Positions 1-7,494 are shown, counted from the first letter of the stretch. The stretch: 64,000 bases of DNA from Bacteroidales bacterium (GCA_029210565.1 JARGFQ010000013.1:1-64000); one strand, 5' to 3'. Notes: generated from the letters alone by a model not told the origin. Translations and numbers: made by a program.

Positions 1-98
1 GACGATATCGAAATCTGTGTAATACCACAGAAAATTGTTCATAACCACCTATTTTTGAGAGTAGACTGATTAGTTACAAAGAACTTTTAGTGCTCAAA

Positions 99-130
99 GT
101 TGTTTTTAACTAAAAAATTTTATTCTTTTG
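99..130 (+). promoter_or_regulatory. Candidate promoter of the trp leader
   Basis: A TTG at 100-102 is followed after 20 bases by TTCTTTTG (123-130), one base off the Bacteroidota -7 consensus TAnnTTTG. This would start transcription around 137, just before the leader peptide ATG at 150. The match is imperfect and the surroundings are AT-rich. Bases 1-98 show no gene. Confidence 0.35.
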
Positions 131-149
131 AACTGAAATTTAAACAACA

Positions 150-200
150 ATGAATAAAATAAATACAATATGGCTACCGTGGTGGGGTCTTCTTACGTAA
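150..200 (+). CDS. trpL: trp leader peptide 1 (MNKINTIWLPWWGLLT)
   Basis: A 16-codon frame encodes MNKINTIWLPWWGLLT and stops at 198-200. Three of its 16 residues are Trp (codons at 171-173, 180-182 and 183-185), far above chance. It is followed 54 bases later by an intrinsic terminator, the classical arrangement of a tryptophan attenuation leader. The peptide has no function of its own; ribosome stalling on the Trp codons when charged tRNA-Trp is short would favour readthrough. The immediate downstream genes are the mntA/hepT pair rather than trpE, which has its own second leader at 921. Identification is by pattern alone. Confidence 0.8.
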   Translation: MNKINTIWLPWWGLLT

Positions 201-283
201 GTTGGGAGTTAACAGCCATATTGGTATTTTTTAAAAAGATATTTCAAAATGAGCCTGCTCCTGATAAAAGAGCAGGTTTTTTT
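166..283 (+). promoter_or_regulatory. Candidate trp attenuator 1 (alternative hairpins and terminator)
   Basis: Three mutually competing pairings are visible. Segment 1, CAATATGGCT (166-175, containing the first Trp codon), is perfectly complementary to AGCCATATTG (214-223). TGGGAG (203-208) plus CAG (213-215) can pair with CTGCTCCTG (255-263), allowing a four-base bulge and two wobbles. The terminator stem is CCTGCTC (254-260) with GAGCAGG (270-276), followed by seven T (277-283). Stalling on Trp codons would free segment 2 to pair with the 5' terminator arm. The 2:3 pairing overlaps segment 2 by only two bases, so the exact antiterminator is tentative; the terminator and Trp codons are clear. 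Confidence 0.7.
254..283 (+). terminator. Intrinsic terminator of attenuator 1
   Basis: Stem CCTGCTC/GAGCAGG with a nine-base loop and a T7 tract. It ends 8 bases before the mntA start codon, so mntA and hepT can only be read from the upstream promoter by passing it. Confidence 0.8.
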
Positions 284-291
284 ATTTTAAG

Positions 292-618
292 ATGAACAAA
301 CTGATAAAAAACAAAATAAAAGATATAATTGCACTTTGCGAAAAGTTGAATGTTGAAAAATTGTGGATTTTTGGATCCGTAGTTTCTGATCATTTTTCAT
401 CTCAAAGCGATATTGATTTTCTTGTTTCTTTTCAGCAATTGGAAATTGAAGATTATGCTGAAAACTATTTTTTATTAGCGGAGAATCTTGAACAGATATT
501 TAATCGGGAAATAGATTTGGTTACTGTAAAATCATTGTCAAATCCTTATTTTGTTGAAGAAGTAGAAACAAATAAACAGTTGGTTTATGACAGACAAAAC
601 CAAAAAATACTTGTATGA
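292..618 (+). CDS. mntA: MNT-type nucleotidyltransferase, antitoxin of a MntA/HepT pair
   Basis: A 108-residue minimal nucleotidyltransferase. G28-S29 and D40-x-D42 form the GSx10DxD signature, and D75 in EIDLV is the likely third acidic residue. Family members of this size are antitoxins that modify the partner HEPN toxin, in studied cases by adding AMP to a Tyr of the RX4HXY motif. The gene starts 8 bases after the attenuator 1 terminator and overlaps hepT by 32 bases, indicating translational coupling. Its position behind a Trp-codon leader suggests expression could respond to tryptophan supply. The family call is firm; the antitoxin role and regulation are inferred. Confidence 0.85.
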   Translation: MNKLIKNKIKDIIALCEKLNVEKLWIFGSVVSDHFSSQSDIDFLVSFQQLEIEDYAENYFLLAENLEQIFNREIDLVTVKSLSNPYFVEEVETNKQLVYDRQNQKILV

Positions 619-916
619 TATTTGGGAATCTGTTCAATCAATTGAAACGTTTATTGGTGATATAGATTTTTTTCAGTATCAAAAAAATAAAATGATAAAA
701 CGTGCAGTTGAACGGGAGTTGGAAATTATTGGTGAAGTGATGAATAAATTACTCTCGATAAACAGCGAAATAAAAATTACAAGTTCGAAGAGAATTATCG
801 GGATGCGAAATAGGGTGATTTATGGTTACGATTTAATTGATGATGGGGTAGTTTGGGGAACAGTAAAGAAACATTTGCCTATTTTAAAGAACGAGGTAGG
901 AAATTTATTAAATTAA
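587..916 (+). CDS. hepT: HepT-like HEPN domain protein, catalytic His replaced
   Basis: A 109-residue helical protein of the HepT/DUF86 family, partner of the nucleotidyltransferase it overlaps. HEPN RNases carry RNxxxH within RX4HXY. Here the motif reads RNRVIYGY (R74 to Y81): Arg, Asn and the modifiable final Tyr are kept, but the catalytic His is Tyr79. Either the RNase is inactive, or this branch uses another residue, or the pair has a different job. The stop codon at 914-916 lies 4 bases before the second trp leader, so no room remains for a separate trpE promoter except inside hepT. Confidence 0.8.
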   Translation: MTDKTKKYLYDIWESVQSIETFIGDIDFFQYQKNKMIKRAVERELEIIGEVMNKLLSINSEIKITSSKRIIGMRNRVIYGYDLIDDGVVWGTVKKHLPILKNEVGNLLN

Positions 917-920
917 TAGG

Positions 921-977
921 ATGATAATAAATAAAAATATTTGGTGGTGGCACAGCAACTTTTTACAAACTACGTGA
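921..977 (+). CDS. trpL: trp leader peptide 2 (MIINKNIWWWHSNFLQTT)
   Basis: An 18-codon frame encoding MIINKNIWWWHSNFLQTT, with three consecutive Trp codons at 942-950, ends in TGA at 975-977. It begins 4 bases after hepT and is followed by a strong terminator 30 bases on. This is the proximal attenuation leader of trpE. It is unrelated in sequence to leader 1 apart from the Trp cluster, so it is not a recent duplication. Confidence 0.85.
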   Translation: MIINKNIWWWHSNFLQTT

Positions 978-1007
978 AGAGAAAAAACGCTATTGCAAAA
1001 ATTAAAG

Positions 1008-1040
1008 CGGCTCATCGAATCACGGTGAGCCGTTTTTTTT
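1008..1040 (+). terminator. Intrinsic terminator of trp attenuator 2
   Basis: Ten-base-pair stem CGGCTCATCG (1008-1017) with CGGTGAGCCG (1023-1032), containing one T-G wobble, loop AATCA, then eight T (1033-1040). Placed between the WWW leader peptide and trpE, it is the expected attenuation terminator. I did not find a convincing antiterminator pairing for this copy. Confidence 0.85.
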
Positions 1041-1042
1041 AA

Positions 1043-1157
1043 GGGGCCCCACCCCAACCCTCCCCAAAAGGGAGGGAGTAAGAAAGAAAAGTAATAAATA
1101 AAAATATAACAAAAGTTCCTAAAGTCCCCCCTGGGGGGGGGGGGGATTAGGGGGGCT
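1043..1157 (+). repeat. G/C-rich intergenic repeat upstream of trpE with a G13 run
   Basis: Two C-run/G-run hairpins typical of Bacteroidota intergenic repeats: CCCTCCCC then AAAA then GGGAGGG around 1057-1077, and CCCCCC (1125-1130), T, a run of thirteen G (1133-1145), ATTA and GGGGGG. The element fills the leader between attenuator 2 and the trpE start at 1170. Related copies lie at 2583-2670 and 2735-2772. The G13 run is prone to slippage or miscounting. Confidence 0.75.
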
Positions 1158-1169
1158 TAAATTTAAAAT

Positions 1170-2579
1170 ATGAAAAAATTAACATTTAAACCCGTAGTTC
1201 GGAAAATACTGGCTGACACCGTTACACCGGTCAGCATTTATCTGCGCTTGCGAACACTTTATCCGAAATCGATATTGCTCGAAAGTTCCGATTATCATGG
1301 AAACGAAAATGCCTATTCTTTTATCTGTTTTAATCCGGTAGCCGATTTTACAGTAAACAATGGAGTAGTAGAGAAAAAACTCCCGCTAAGTGATGCGGAG
1401 AATTTTTCGCTTTCCAAAGATCGAAGCCTTGATGTTGAACTGGACAAATTTTTCAAAACATTCGATGTCGATTCAAATGAAATTGAACTTCCGGCAAACG
1501 GACTTTTTGGTTATGTAAATTTCGATGCCATCCAGCATTTCGAAAACATAAAGTTTACCTCCGAAAAAGTGGAAGAATACCAGATTCCGGAAGTAAAATA
1601 CAGTTTCTACAAGTATGTGGTCGCCATCGACCACCACAAAAACATCATACATATTGTGGAAAACCTGCTTGAGGATGAGACTTCGCAAATGGATTACATT
1701 CATCATTTGCTTGTGAACCTTAATTTCTCGACTGCAAAATTTGACACTCTGGGGGAAGAAACTTCAAATATTACCAACGAAGAATACAAATTTATGGTGA
1801 CAAAAGGAAAGGAACACTGTTACAGAGGCGATGTATTCCAGATTGTTTTAAGCCGGCAGTTTTCACAAAATTTCCAGGGCGACGATTTTAATGTTTACCG
1901 CGCACTTCGTTCCATTAATCCTTCTCCGTATTTATTTTATTTTGATTTTGGCAGTTACCGTATTTTTGGTTCGAGCCCGGAAGCTCAAATCCGCATCAAC
2001 AAAAACAAAGCGTACATTCATCCCATTGCCGGAACTTTTAAACGCACAGGAAACGATGAACAGGACCGTGAACTGGCAGAAAAACTCAGCAAAGATCCAA
2101 AGGAAAATGCAGAACATGTGATGCTGGTCGATCTGGCCAGAAACGATTTAAGCCGGAATGCCGATCATGTAATTGTGGAAACTTACCGCGAAGTACAGTT
2201 TTATTCGCACGTTATTCACCTGGTTTCGCAGGTTTCGGGCGAAATTACCGACGATACAAATCTGATAAAAGTGTTGGGAGAAACCTTTCCGGCCGGAACA
2301 TTATCGGGTGCCCCAAAATACAAGGCTATGGAATTAATCGATAAATACGAAAACCAAAACCGTGGTTATTACGGGGGTTGTATCGGATATTTGGGTTTCG
2401 ACCGTACTTTAAATCATGCCATTATGATTCGCTCTTTCCTGAGTAAAAACAACAAACTTTTTTACCAGGCCGGCGCCGGAATTGTCGCCGATTCGCAGGA
2501 AGAAAGCGAATTGCAGGAAGTAAACAATAAACTGGCGGCGCTGAAAAAAGCCATCGAAATGGCAAAAGGAATAAATTAA
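1170..2579 (+). CDS. trpE: Anthranilate synthase component I
   Basis: Makes anthranilate from chorismate using ammonia supplied by TrpG, the first committed step of tryptophan synthesis. The 469 residues match the usual length. LLESS at residues 36-40 is the N-terminal motif of the feedback tryptophan site. The C-terminal half is the chorismate-binding fold, with IAGTFKRTG, ELxxDPKENAEHVMLVDLARND and the FPAGTLSGAPK segment near the active site. It is the first biosynthetic gene after attenuator 2. The ATG at 1170 follows an A-rich leader, as usual in this phylum where Shine-Dalgarno sites are rare. Confidence 0.97.
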   Translation: MKKLTFKPVVRKILADTVTPVSIYLRLRTLYPKSILLESSDYHGNENAYSFICFNPVADFTVNNGVVEKKLPLSDAENFSLSKDRSLDVELDKFFKTFDVDSNEIELPANGLFGYVNFDAIQHFENIKFTSEKVEEYQIPEVKYSFYKYVVAIDHHKNIIHIVENLLEDETSQMDYIHHLLVNLNFSTAKFDTLGEETSNITNEEYKFMVTKGKEHCYRGDVFQIVLSRQFSQNFQGDDFNVYRALRSINPSPYLFYFDFGSYRIFGSSPEAQIRINKNKAYIHPIAGTFKRTGNDEQDRELAEKLSKDPKENAEHVMLVDLARNDLSRNADHVIVETYREVQFYSHVIHLVSQVSGEITDDTNLIKVLGETFPAGTLSGAPKYKAMELIDKYENQNRGYYGGCIGYLGFDRTLNHAIMIRSFLSKNNKLFYQAGAGIVADSQEESELQEVNNKLAALKKAIEMAKGIN

Positions 2580-2582
2580 AAG

Positions 2583-2670
2583 ACAGCCTCCCCCGACCCC
2601 TCCATAAGAGGGGGAGCAAGAAAGGAAGCCCCATACCCAGCCCTTCCCCAATGGAGAAGGGAGTAAGAAA
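2583..2670 (+). repeat. C/G-rich hairpin repeats between trpE and trpG
   Basis: Two short inverted elements in tandem: CCTCCCCC...CCCCTCC then GAGGGGGAG, and CCCTTCCCC then GGAGAAGGGAG, each ending in GAGTAAG or GAGCAAG. They match the repeat upstream of trpE and the one inside trpG. No gene lies in this gap. Confidence 0.7.
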
Positions 2671-2696
2671 AAAGAAATGAACTAAAAAATATAAAA

Positions 2697-3341
2697 ATGA
2701 TACAACAAGAAAAAACAACAAAAACGAACGCTTCCCAGGCTCCCCTCCTTGGGAGGGGCAGGGGGGAGGCTTCCATTTTAGTTATTGATAATTACGATTC
2801 GTTTACCTACAACCTGGTTCACGCCATAAAAAAGATTTCAGGGTTGACGGTTGATGTTAGCCGCAACGACGAAATTTCGCTGGAAGAAATAAAAAAATAC
2901 AATAAAATTGTTCTTTCTCCGGGGCCGGGATTACCTGAAGAATCGGGATTACTGCCCGACATCATTAAAGAATTCGCGCCAACAAAAAGCATTCTTGGCG
3001 TTTGCCTTGGGCACCAGGCAATCGGAGAAGCTTTTGGTGGAAAACTGCATAACATGAACCGGGTTTTGCACGGAATCGCCACTCCGGTTAAACTTACTCA
3101 AAACCGTTCTGTTCTATTTGAAGGGCTACCGGAAACATTCGAAGTGGGCCGTTACCACTCGTGGATTGTGGAAAAGAAAAATCTGCCGGATTGTTTTGAA
3201 GTTACAAGTATCGATAATGACGGTTTAATCATGTCGATGAAACACAAAGAGTTTGATGTGGAAGGTGTTCAGTTTCATCCCGAATCGGTACTCACTCCGT
3301 GGGGCGAAAAAATAATTGCAAACTGGTTGATGAAGCCCTGA
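2697..3341 (+). CDS. trpG: Anthranilate synthase component II (glutamine amidotransferase), repeat-extended N-terminus
   Basis: Class I glutamine amidotransferase that feeds ammonia to TrpE. Catalytic triad is visible: Cys103 in GVCLGHQ, His194 and Glu196 in VQFHPES; SPGPG lies at 74-78. The conserved family start (ILVIDNYDSFTYN) begins only at residue 27; residues 13-25 (SQAPLLGRGRGEA) are encoded by a copy of the C/G-rich intergenic repeat. No ATG, GTG or TTG lies between the repeat and the conserved core, so translation most likely starts at 2697 and the repeat is translated. The alternative is a non-standard start or a changed codon near 2770. Confidence 0.93.
   Translation: MIQQEKTTKTNASQAPLLGRGRGEASILVIDNYDSFTYNLVHAIKKISGLTVDVSRNDEISLEEIKKYNKIVLSPGPGLPEESGLLPDIIKEFAPTKSILGVCLGHQAIGEAFGGKLHNMNRVLHGIATPVKLTQNRSVLFEGLPETFEVGRYHSWIVEKKNLPDCFEVTSIDNDGLIMSMKHKEFDVEGVQFHPESVLTPWGEKIIANWLMKP
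2735..2772 (+). repeat. C/G-rich hairpin repeat inside the trpG coding sequence
   Basis: CCCCTCC, TTG, GGAGGGG forms a seven-pair hairpin flanked by AGGCT on the left and GGGGGGAGGCTT on the right. It is the same family as the copies at 1043 and 2583, but here read in frame as QAPLLGRGRGEA. Confidence 0.8.
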
Positions 3342-3370
3342 AAGACGGAACTAAATTCGATATCTTTTGC

Positions 3371-3388
3371 CCTGGGATTCATCCCGGG
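3371..3388. repeat. Small inverted repeat in the trpG-trpD gap
   Basis: CCTGGGAT (3371-3378) and ATCCCGGG (3381-3388) are inverted copies with one wobble and a two-base centre. The rest of the 147-base gap between trpG and trpD holds no further signal that I can name. Confidence 0.4.
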
Positions 3389-3488
3389 GTTGAATGAAAC
3401 GAAAGGAAACAAGGTGCGTCCACTACATTTAAACAAAGCTGAAATGATGCACGCACCGCAAAACAATACATTAATTTAAAAGAAGGAA

Positions 3489-4472
3489 ATGAAAGATACC
3501 CTACAATACCTTTTCGAAGGCAACATTTTAACCCGCGCACAGGCAAAGGAAAGCCTTCTGGCTGTTGGGAAAGGTCAACATTCAGAATCAGAATTTGCGT
3601 CATTCCTCACGGTATTTAAAATGCGCCCACTGGTTTCGGATGAACTGGCCGGATTCCGCGATGCCATGGCCGAGTTGAGCCTGAAAACCAATCTCGGTGA
3701 ATTCAATGCAATTGATGTGGTTGGCACCGGTGGCGACGGGAAAAACACCTTCAACATTTCAACACTGGCCTGTTTTGTTATTGCTGGTTCCGGAATTAAT
3801 GTAACAAAACACGGCAATTATGCGGCGAGCTCCACAACGGGTTCTTCCAATGTTTTGGAATATCTGGGATACAAATTCAGTAACGATTTGGGGAAATTGA
3901 AAAACGATCTGGGAAAAGGGAACTTTTGTTTTTTGCATGCTCCGCTTTTTCACCCTGCCATGAAACACATCGCCCCGGTTCGCCGGGCATTAAAAGTACC
4001 AACCTTTTTCAACATCCTTGGGCCGATGATAAACCCATCGTCGCCAAAATACCAGGTTCTGGGCGTAAATAACATTGAAAATTACAACTATTACAAAAAT
4101 GTTTATGAAACGCTGGAGGTGAAATATGCCATTGTAAACAGCCTCGACGGTTACGATGAAGTTTCGTTAACAGCCAATTCCAGACTTGCTTCAAATCACA
4201 CGGAACGGGAGGTTTCGCCATCCGATTTTGGGATGCAGCCAATAAAACCCGAAAAACTTTACGGGGGAAATACAATTGAAGACGCGGCAAAAATATTTTT
4301 AGATATCCTGGAAGGAAACGGAACACCGGAACAAAACAATGCGGTTTTGGCCAATGCGGCGCTGGGAATTAATCTTTATTTCCCTGAAAAAAATCTTACG
4401 GAATGTGTGGAAATCGCGAGGGAATCGTTGGCGAGCAAAAGCGCACTGAATAAGTTAAAAGCAATAATTTAA
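3489..4472 (+). CDS. trpD: Anthranilate phosphoribosyltransferase
   Basis: Transfers phosphoribosyl from PRPP to anthranilate, the second tryptophan step. A protein of 327 residues with the helical N-terminal domain, the PRPP motif GTGGDG at 79-84, and KHGN at 107-110 followed by a variant glycine loop (AASSTTGSSN, where many homologues have SVSSKSGSAD). The start ATG at 3489 follows an A-rich stretch. Fourth position in the trp operon order E-G-D-C-F-B-A counted with the leader. Confidence 0.95.
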   Translation: MKDTLQYLFEGNILTRAQAKESLLAVGKGQHSESEFASFLTVFKMRPLVSDELAGFRDAMAELSLKTNLGEFNAIDVVGTGGDGKNTFNISTLACFVIAGSGINVTKHGNYAASSTTGSSNVLEYLGYKFSNDLGKLKNDLGKGNFCFLHAPLFHPAMKHIAPVRRALKVPTFFNILGPMINPSSPKYQVLGVNNIENYNYYKNVYETLEVKYAIVNSLDGYDEVSLTANSRLASNHTEREVSPSDFGMQPIKPEKLYGGNTIEDAAKIFLDILEGNGTPEQNNAVLANAALGINLYFPEKNLTECVEIARESLASKSALNKLKAII

Positions 4473-4485
4473 AAATAATCAGATT

Positions 4486-4562
4486 GCCATTTCGAAGGAG
4501 GCACGACTGAGAAATCCCATACTTAAAAGACAGATTTCTCCTCCTTCGTCGTCGAAATGACA
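4486..4562. repeat. GTCATTTCGA hairpin repeat, copy 1
   Basis: An imperfect inverted repeat of about 77 bases. The left arm reads CCATTTCGAAGGAGGCACGA then CTGAGAAATC; the right arm reads GATTTCTCCTCCTTCGTCGT then CGAAATGAC. Copies 2 and 3 lie at 5379 and 7402. Intergenic, between trpD and trpC. Such elements are common between genes in Bacteroidota; the RNA would fold into a long hairpin. Confidence 0.85.
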
Positions 4563-4582
4563 AAGTGTACGAATAAAATATC

Positions 4583-5368
4583 ATGAACATTCTCGATAAA
4601 ATAATAGCCACAAAAAAGCAGGAAGTTGCGAACCAGAAAAAAGTGGTCAGTATTGAAAAGCTGGAGAAATATCCGCTTTTTACAAGAAAGTGCAATTCAT
4701 TAAAAGCAAATCTTTTAAAGGAAGGATCTTCCGGAATTATCTCCGAGTTCAAACAAAAGTCACCTTCAAAAGGAGAAATAAATTTTGGAGTAAAAGTGGA
4801 AGATGTTACCAAAGGATATGTGGAAGCCGGAGCGGTCTGTCTTTCGGTTTTAACCGATTACGAATATTTTGGAGGAACGCTTGCCAATTTAACAAAAGCG
4901 CGCGAAACCAATCCTCAAATCCCGATTCTTCGCAAGGATTTTATGATTGACGTTTACCAGATTGTTGAAGCGAAAGCTTTTGGCGCTGATGTTATTTTAT
5001 TGATTGCCGCCTGTTTTGAAAAAGAACAGGCCGAAATACTGGCCAAAAAAGCCAAAGAGCTGGGAATGGAAGTGTTAATGGAAATCCACAACCTGGAAGA
5101 AATCGGAATTGTTAACGACTATGTGGACGTGGTGGGCGTAAATAACCGCAACCTGAAAACTTTTACCGTGGATGTGGAAACTTCGGTGCAATTATCGAAA
5201 CATATTCCGGATAAGTATGTAAAAATCTCGGAAAGCGGACTGGCAGGAGCAGATGAAATCTGTTATTTAAAAAAACACGGGTTTAAAGGATTTCTAATCG
5301 GAGAAACGTTTATGAAATCGGAGAATCCGGGCGCGGCTTGCCGGAAATTGATTGAAGAACTGAAGTAA
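4583..5368 (+). CDS. trpC: Indole-3-glycerol phosphate synthase
   Basis: Closes the indole ring of carboxyphenylaminodeoxyribulose phosphate to give indole glycerol phosphate. A 261-residue TIM barrel. E55, K57 and the SPSKG segment (60-64) are the N-terminal catalytic and phosphate-binding region; ILRKDFMID and VGVNNRNL are later conserved strands, and ISESGL the phosphate-binding end. Monofunctional, with trpF as a separate gene downstream. Confidence 0.96.
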   Translation: MNILDKIIATKKQEVANQKKVVSIEKLEKYPLFTRKCNSLKANLLKEGSSGIISEFKQKSPSKGEINFGVKVEDVTKGYVEAGAVCLSVLTDYEYFGGTLANLTKARETNPQIPILRKDFMIDVYQIVEAKAFGADVILLIAACFEKEQAEILAKKAKELGMEVLMEIHNLEEIGIVNDYVDVVGVNNRNLKTFTVDVETSVQLSKHIPDKYVKISESGLAGADEICYLKKHGFKGFLIGETFMKSENPGAACRKLIEELK

Positions 5369-5378
5369 CATCTTTATT

Positions 5379-5447
5379 GTCATTTCGAAGGAGGTACGAC
5401 TGAGAAATCTCTTACTTGCAACAGATTTCTCCTATCGTCGAAATGAC
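5379..5447. repeat. GTCATTTCGA hairpin repeat, copy 2
   Basis: Same family as the element at 4486, about 69 bases, with a shortened right arm (ATCGTCGAAATGAC). It fills most of the gap between trpC and trpF. Confidence 0.85.
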
Positions 5448-5478
5448 ATTCATAAAAAGTAGGTAAGTAAAAAGAACG

Positions 5479-6105
5479 ATGAAAAGAACACTCAGAATAA
5501 AAGTATGTGGAATGAAATTTACCGAAAATCGAAGGCAGGTCGAAAAACTTGACGTCGATTTTTTAGGTTATATTTTTTATTCACCTTCCAAACGGTTTAT
5601 TGGAGAAATTCCTGAGCCTGGTTTATTTCAAACTGAAAAACCAAAAGTTGGTGTTTTTGTCGATGAGAATGCTTTTGAAATTCTGGGACTGGCAAAAAAC
5701 CTTGGATTTGAGTATGTCCAGCTACATGGTAAAGAAAATCCAAAAACCTGTCAAATGCTTAAAAAACCAGGACTGAAAATTATTAAGGTTTTTAGTATCG
5801 ATAAGAAATTCAATTTTTCGGCCACAGCCCCATTCGAAAAAGTAGCCGACTTTTTCCTTTTCGATACAAAAACAGAGCAGCACGGAGGTTCCGGTAAAAA
5901 ATTCGATTGGTCGGTATTACAAGGTTACAGCGGGCACACCCCGTTTTTTCTGAGTGGCGGAATCGGGCCCGATGATGTGGAAAGTATAAAAGAAATTAAT
6001 CATCCAAAACTTACCGGCGTGGATTTAAACAGCGGTTTTGAAGATGAACCCGGCTTGAAAAATATTGAGAAATTAGAAAGATTTATTGAGGAAATTAAAA
6101 ATTAA
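5479..6105 (+). CDS. trpF: Phosphoribosylanthranilate isomerase
   Basis: Converts phosphoribosylanthranilate to the ribulose form used by TrpC. A 208-residue TIM barrel with the catalytic Cys in KVCGM (8-12), [22 protein letters not shown] with the expected catalytic Asp, and the phosphate-binding ends LSGGIGPDD and GVDLNSGFE. Complete and typical. Confidence 0.95.
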   Translation: MKRTLRIKVCGMKFTENRRQVEKLDVDFLGYIFYSPSKRFIGEIPEPGLFQTEKPKVGVFVDENAFEILGLAKNLGFEYVQLHGKENPKTCQMLKKPGLKIIKVFSIDKKFNFSATAPFEKVADFFLFDTKTEQHGGSGKKFDWSVLQGYSGHTPFFLSGGIGPDDVESIKEINHPKLTGVDLNSGFEDEPGLKNIEKLERFIEEIKN

Positions 6106-6178
6106 TAAAGAGGAATACCAAATTTTCGGAATCAAAAAACTTCCGTCTTCGGTCTTCAGTCTTCCAACTTTTTTAAAC

Positions 6179-7360
6179 ATGAAATATCAGGTAAACGAAA
6201 AAGGATATTACGGCGAATTCGGCGGTGCCTGGATTCCGGAAATGATGTACACCAACATCGACGAACTAAAGTGCCGCTATTTGGAAATCATTGAATCGGA
6301 GGAATTTAAAAAAGAGTTCGATCTGTTGCTAAGAGACTACGTTGGGCGACCATCACCCCTTTATTTTGCCGGTCGCTTGTCGGAACATTACGGTACTAAT
6401 ATTTATCTAAAACGCGAAGATTTAAATCACACCGGTTCGCATAAATTAAACAACACAATTGGCCAGATTCTGCTTGCCCAAAAACTCGGGAAAACACGTA
6501 TTATTGCTGAAACCGGAGCCGGTCAGCATGGGGTTGCAACCGCAACAGTATGCGCGCTAAAAGGATTGGAATGTATTGTTTATATGGGTGCGCTTGATGT
6601 TTCGCGGCAGGAGCCCAACGTAAAAAAAATGAAGATGCTTGGTGCCATGGTTGTTCCGGTTCACAGTGGAAACAAAACGTTAAAGGATGCCACAAACGAA
6701 GCGATGCGCGACTGGATAAACAATCCGGAGGATACGCATTATATAATCGGTTCGGTGGTTGGCCCGCATCCGTATCCCGATATGGTTGCACGCTTTCAAT
6801 CGGTTATCAGCACCGAAATGAAAATCCAGCTAAAGGAACAAACCGGCAGCGAATTTCCAACCCGGATTTTGGCTTGTGTTGGAGGTGGCAGCAATGCAGC
6901 CGGTGCTTTTTATCATTTTCTGGATGACGAGCAGGTGGAACTGATTGGTGTGGAAGCCGCCGGAAAAGGAATTGAAACAGGAGAAACAGCGGCAACACTG
7001 GCAGTGGGCACTCCGGGGGTTTTGCACGCCAGTAAAACCATGTTAATGCAAAATGCAGATGGCCAGATAACCGAACCATATTCGATTTCTGCGGGGCTGG
7101 ATTATCCCGGAATTGGACCCTTGCATGCGCATCTGCATAAAACCGGACGAGCAAAATTCCTTTCAGCAACCGATGAGGTGGTGCTGCAATCTGTTTTGCT
7201 GCTTACCCAAAAAGAAGGAATAATTCCGGCGCTGGAATCGGCACACGCGCTGGCAGCACTCGAAAAAATTGCAATGAAACCGGAAGATGTAAACGTGATT
7301 AACCTTTCGGGAAGCGGCAGCAAAGACATGGAAACGTATCTTGATTATTTTGGGTATTAA
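6179..7360 (+). CDS. trpB: Tryptophan synthase beta chain
   Basis: PLP enzyme that joins indole and serine to form tryptophan. The ATG at 6179 gives 393 residues beginning [18 protein letters not shown], matching the family start; the frame is open further back to 6086, but that part lacks similarity and overlaps trpF. K89 in HTGSHKLNN binds [11 protein letters not shown] holds its phosphate, and GSGSKD is near the C-terminus. The 73 bases before it contain CTTC-rich short repeats only. Confidence 0.97.
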   Translation: MKYQVNEKGYYGEFGGAWIPEMMYTNIDELKCRYLEIIESEEFKKEFDLLLRDYVGRPSPLYFAGRLSEHYGTNIYLKREDLNHTGSHKLNNTIGQILLAQKLGKTRIIAETGAGQHGVATATVCALKGLECIVYMGALDVSRQEPNVKKMKMLGAMVVPVHSGNKTLKDATNEAMRDWINNPEDTHYIIGSVVGPHPYPDMVARFQSVISTEMKIQLKEQTGSEFPTRILACVGGGSNAAGAFYHFLDDEQVELIGVEAAGKGIETGETAATLAVGTPGVLHASKTMLMQNADGQITEPYSISAGLDYPGIGPLHAHLHKTGRAKFLSATDEVVLQSVLLLTQKEGIIPALESAHALAALEKIAMKPEDVNVINLSGSGSKDMETYLDYFGY

Positions 7361-7401
7361 AGAAGTAATGAGATAAAAGAAGTGAGTAAAAAACCATTCC
7401 T

Positions 7402-7478
7402 GTCATTTCGAAGGAGGCACGACTGAGAAATCTCATGCTTTAAGAGACAGATTTCTCCTCCTGCGTCGTCGAAATGAC
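7402..7478. repeat. GTCATTTCGA hairpin repeat, copy 3
   Basis: Nearly identical to the copy at 4486 (same arms, GAGGCACGACTGAGAAATCTC and its complement). Its right end, GAAATGAC, supplies an in-frame ATG at 7474 ahead of the real trpA start. Confidence 0.85.
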
Positions 7479-7494
7479 AACAATACATAAAAAA

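Noticed and set aside
940..1019. Pairing of the WWW codons with the 5' terminator arm of attenuator 2
   Set aside because: An eight-base pairing with three wobbles is possible, but stalling there would have the opposite effect to that expected; not claimed.
6086..6178. 31-residue N-terminal extension of trpB
   Set aside because: It overlaps trpF, contains CTTC-type simple repeats and has no family likeness; [14 protein letters not shown] at 6179 is the typical start.
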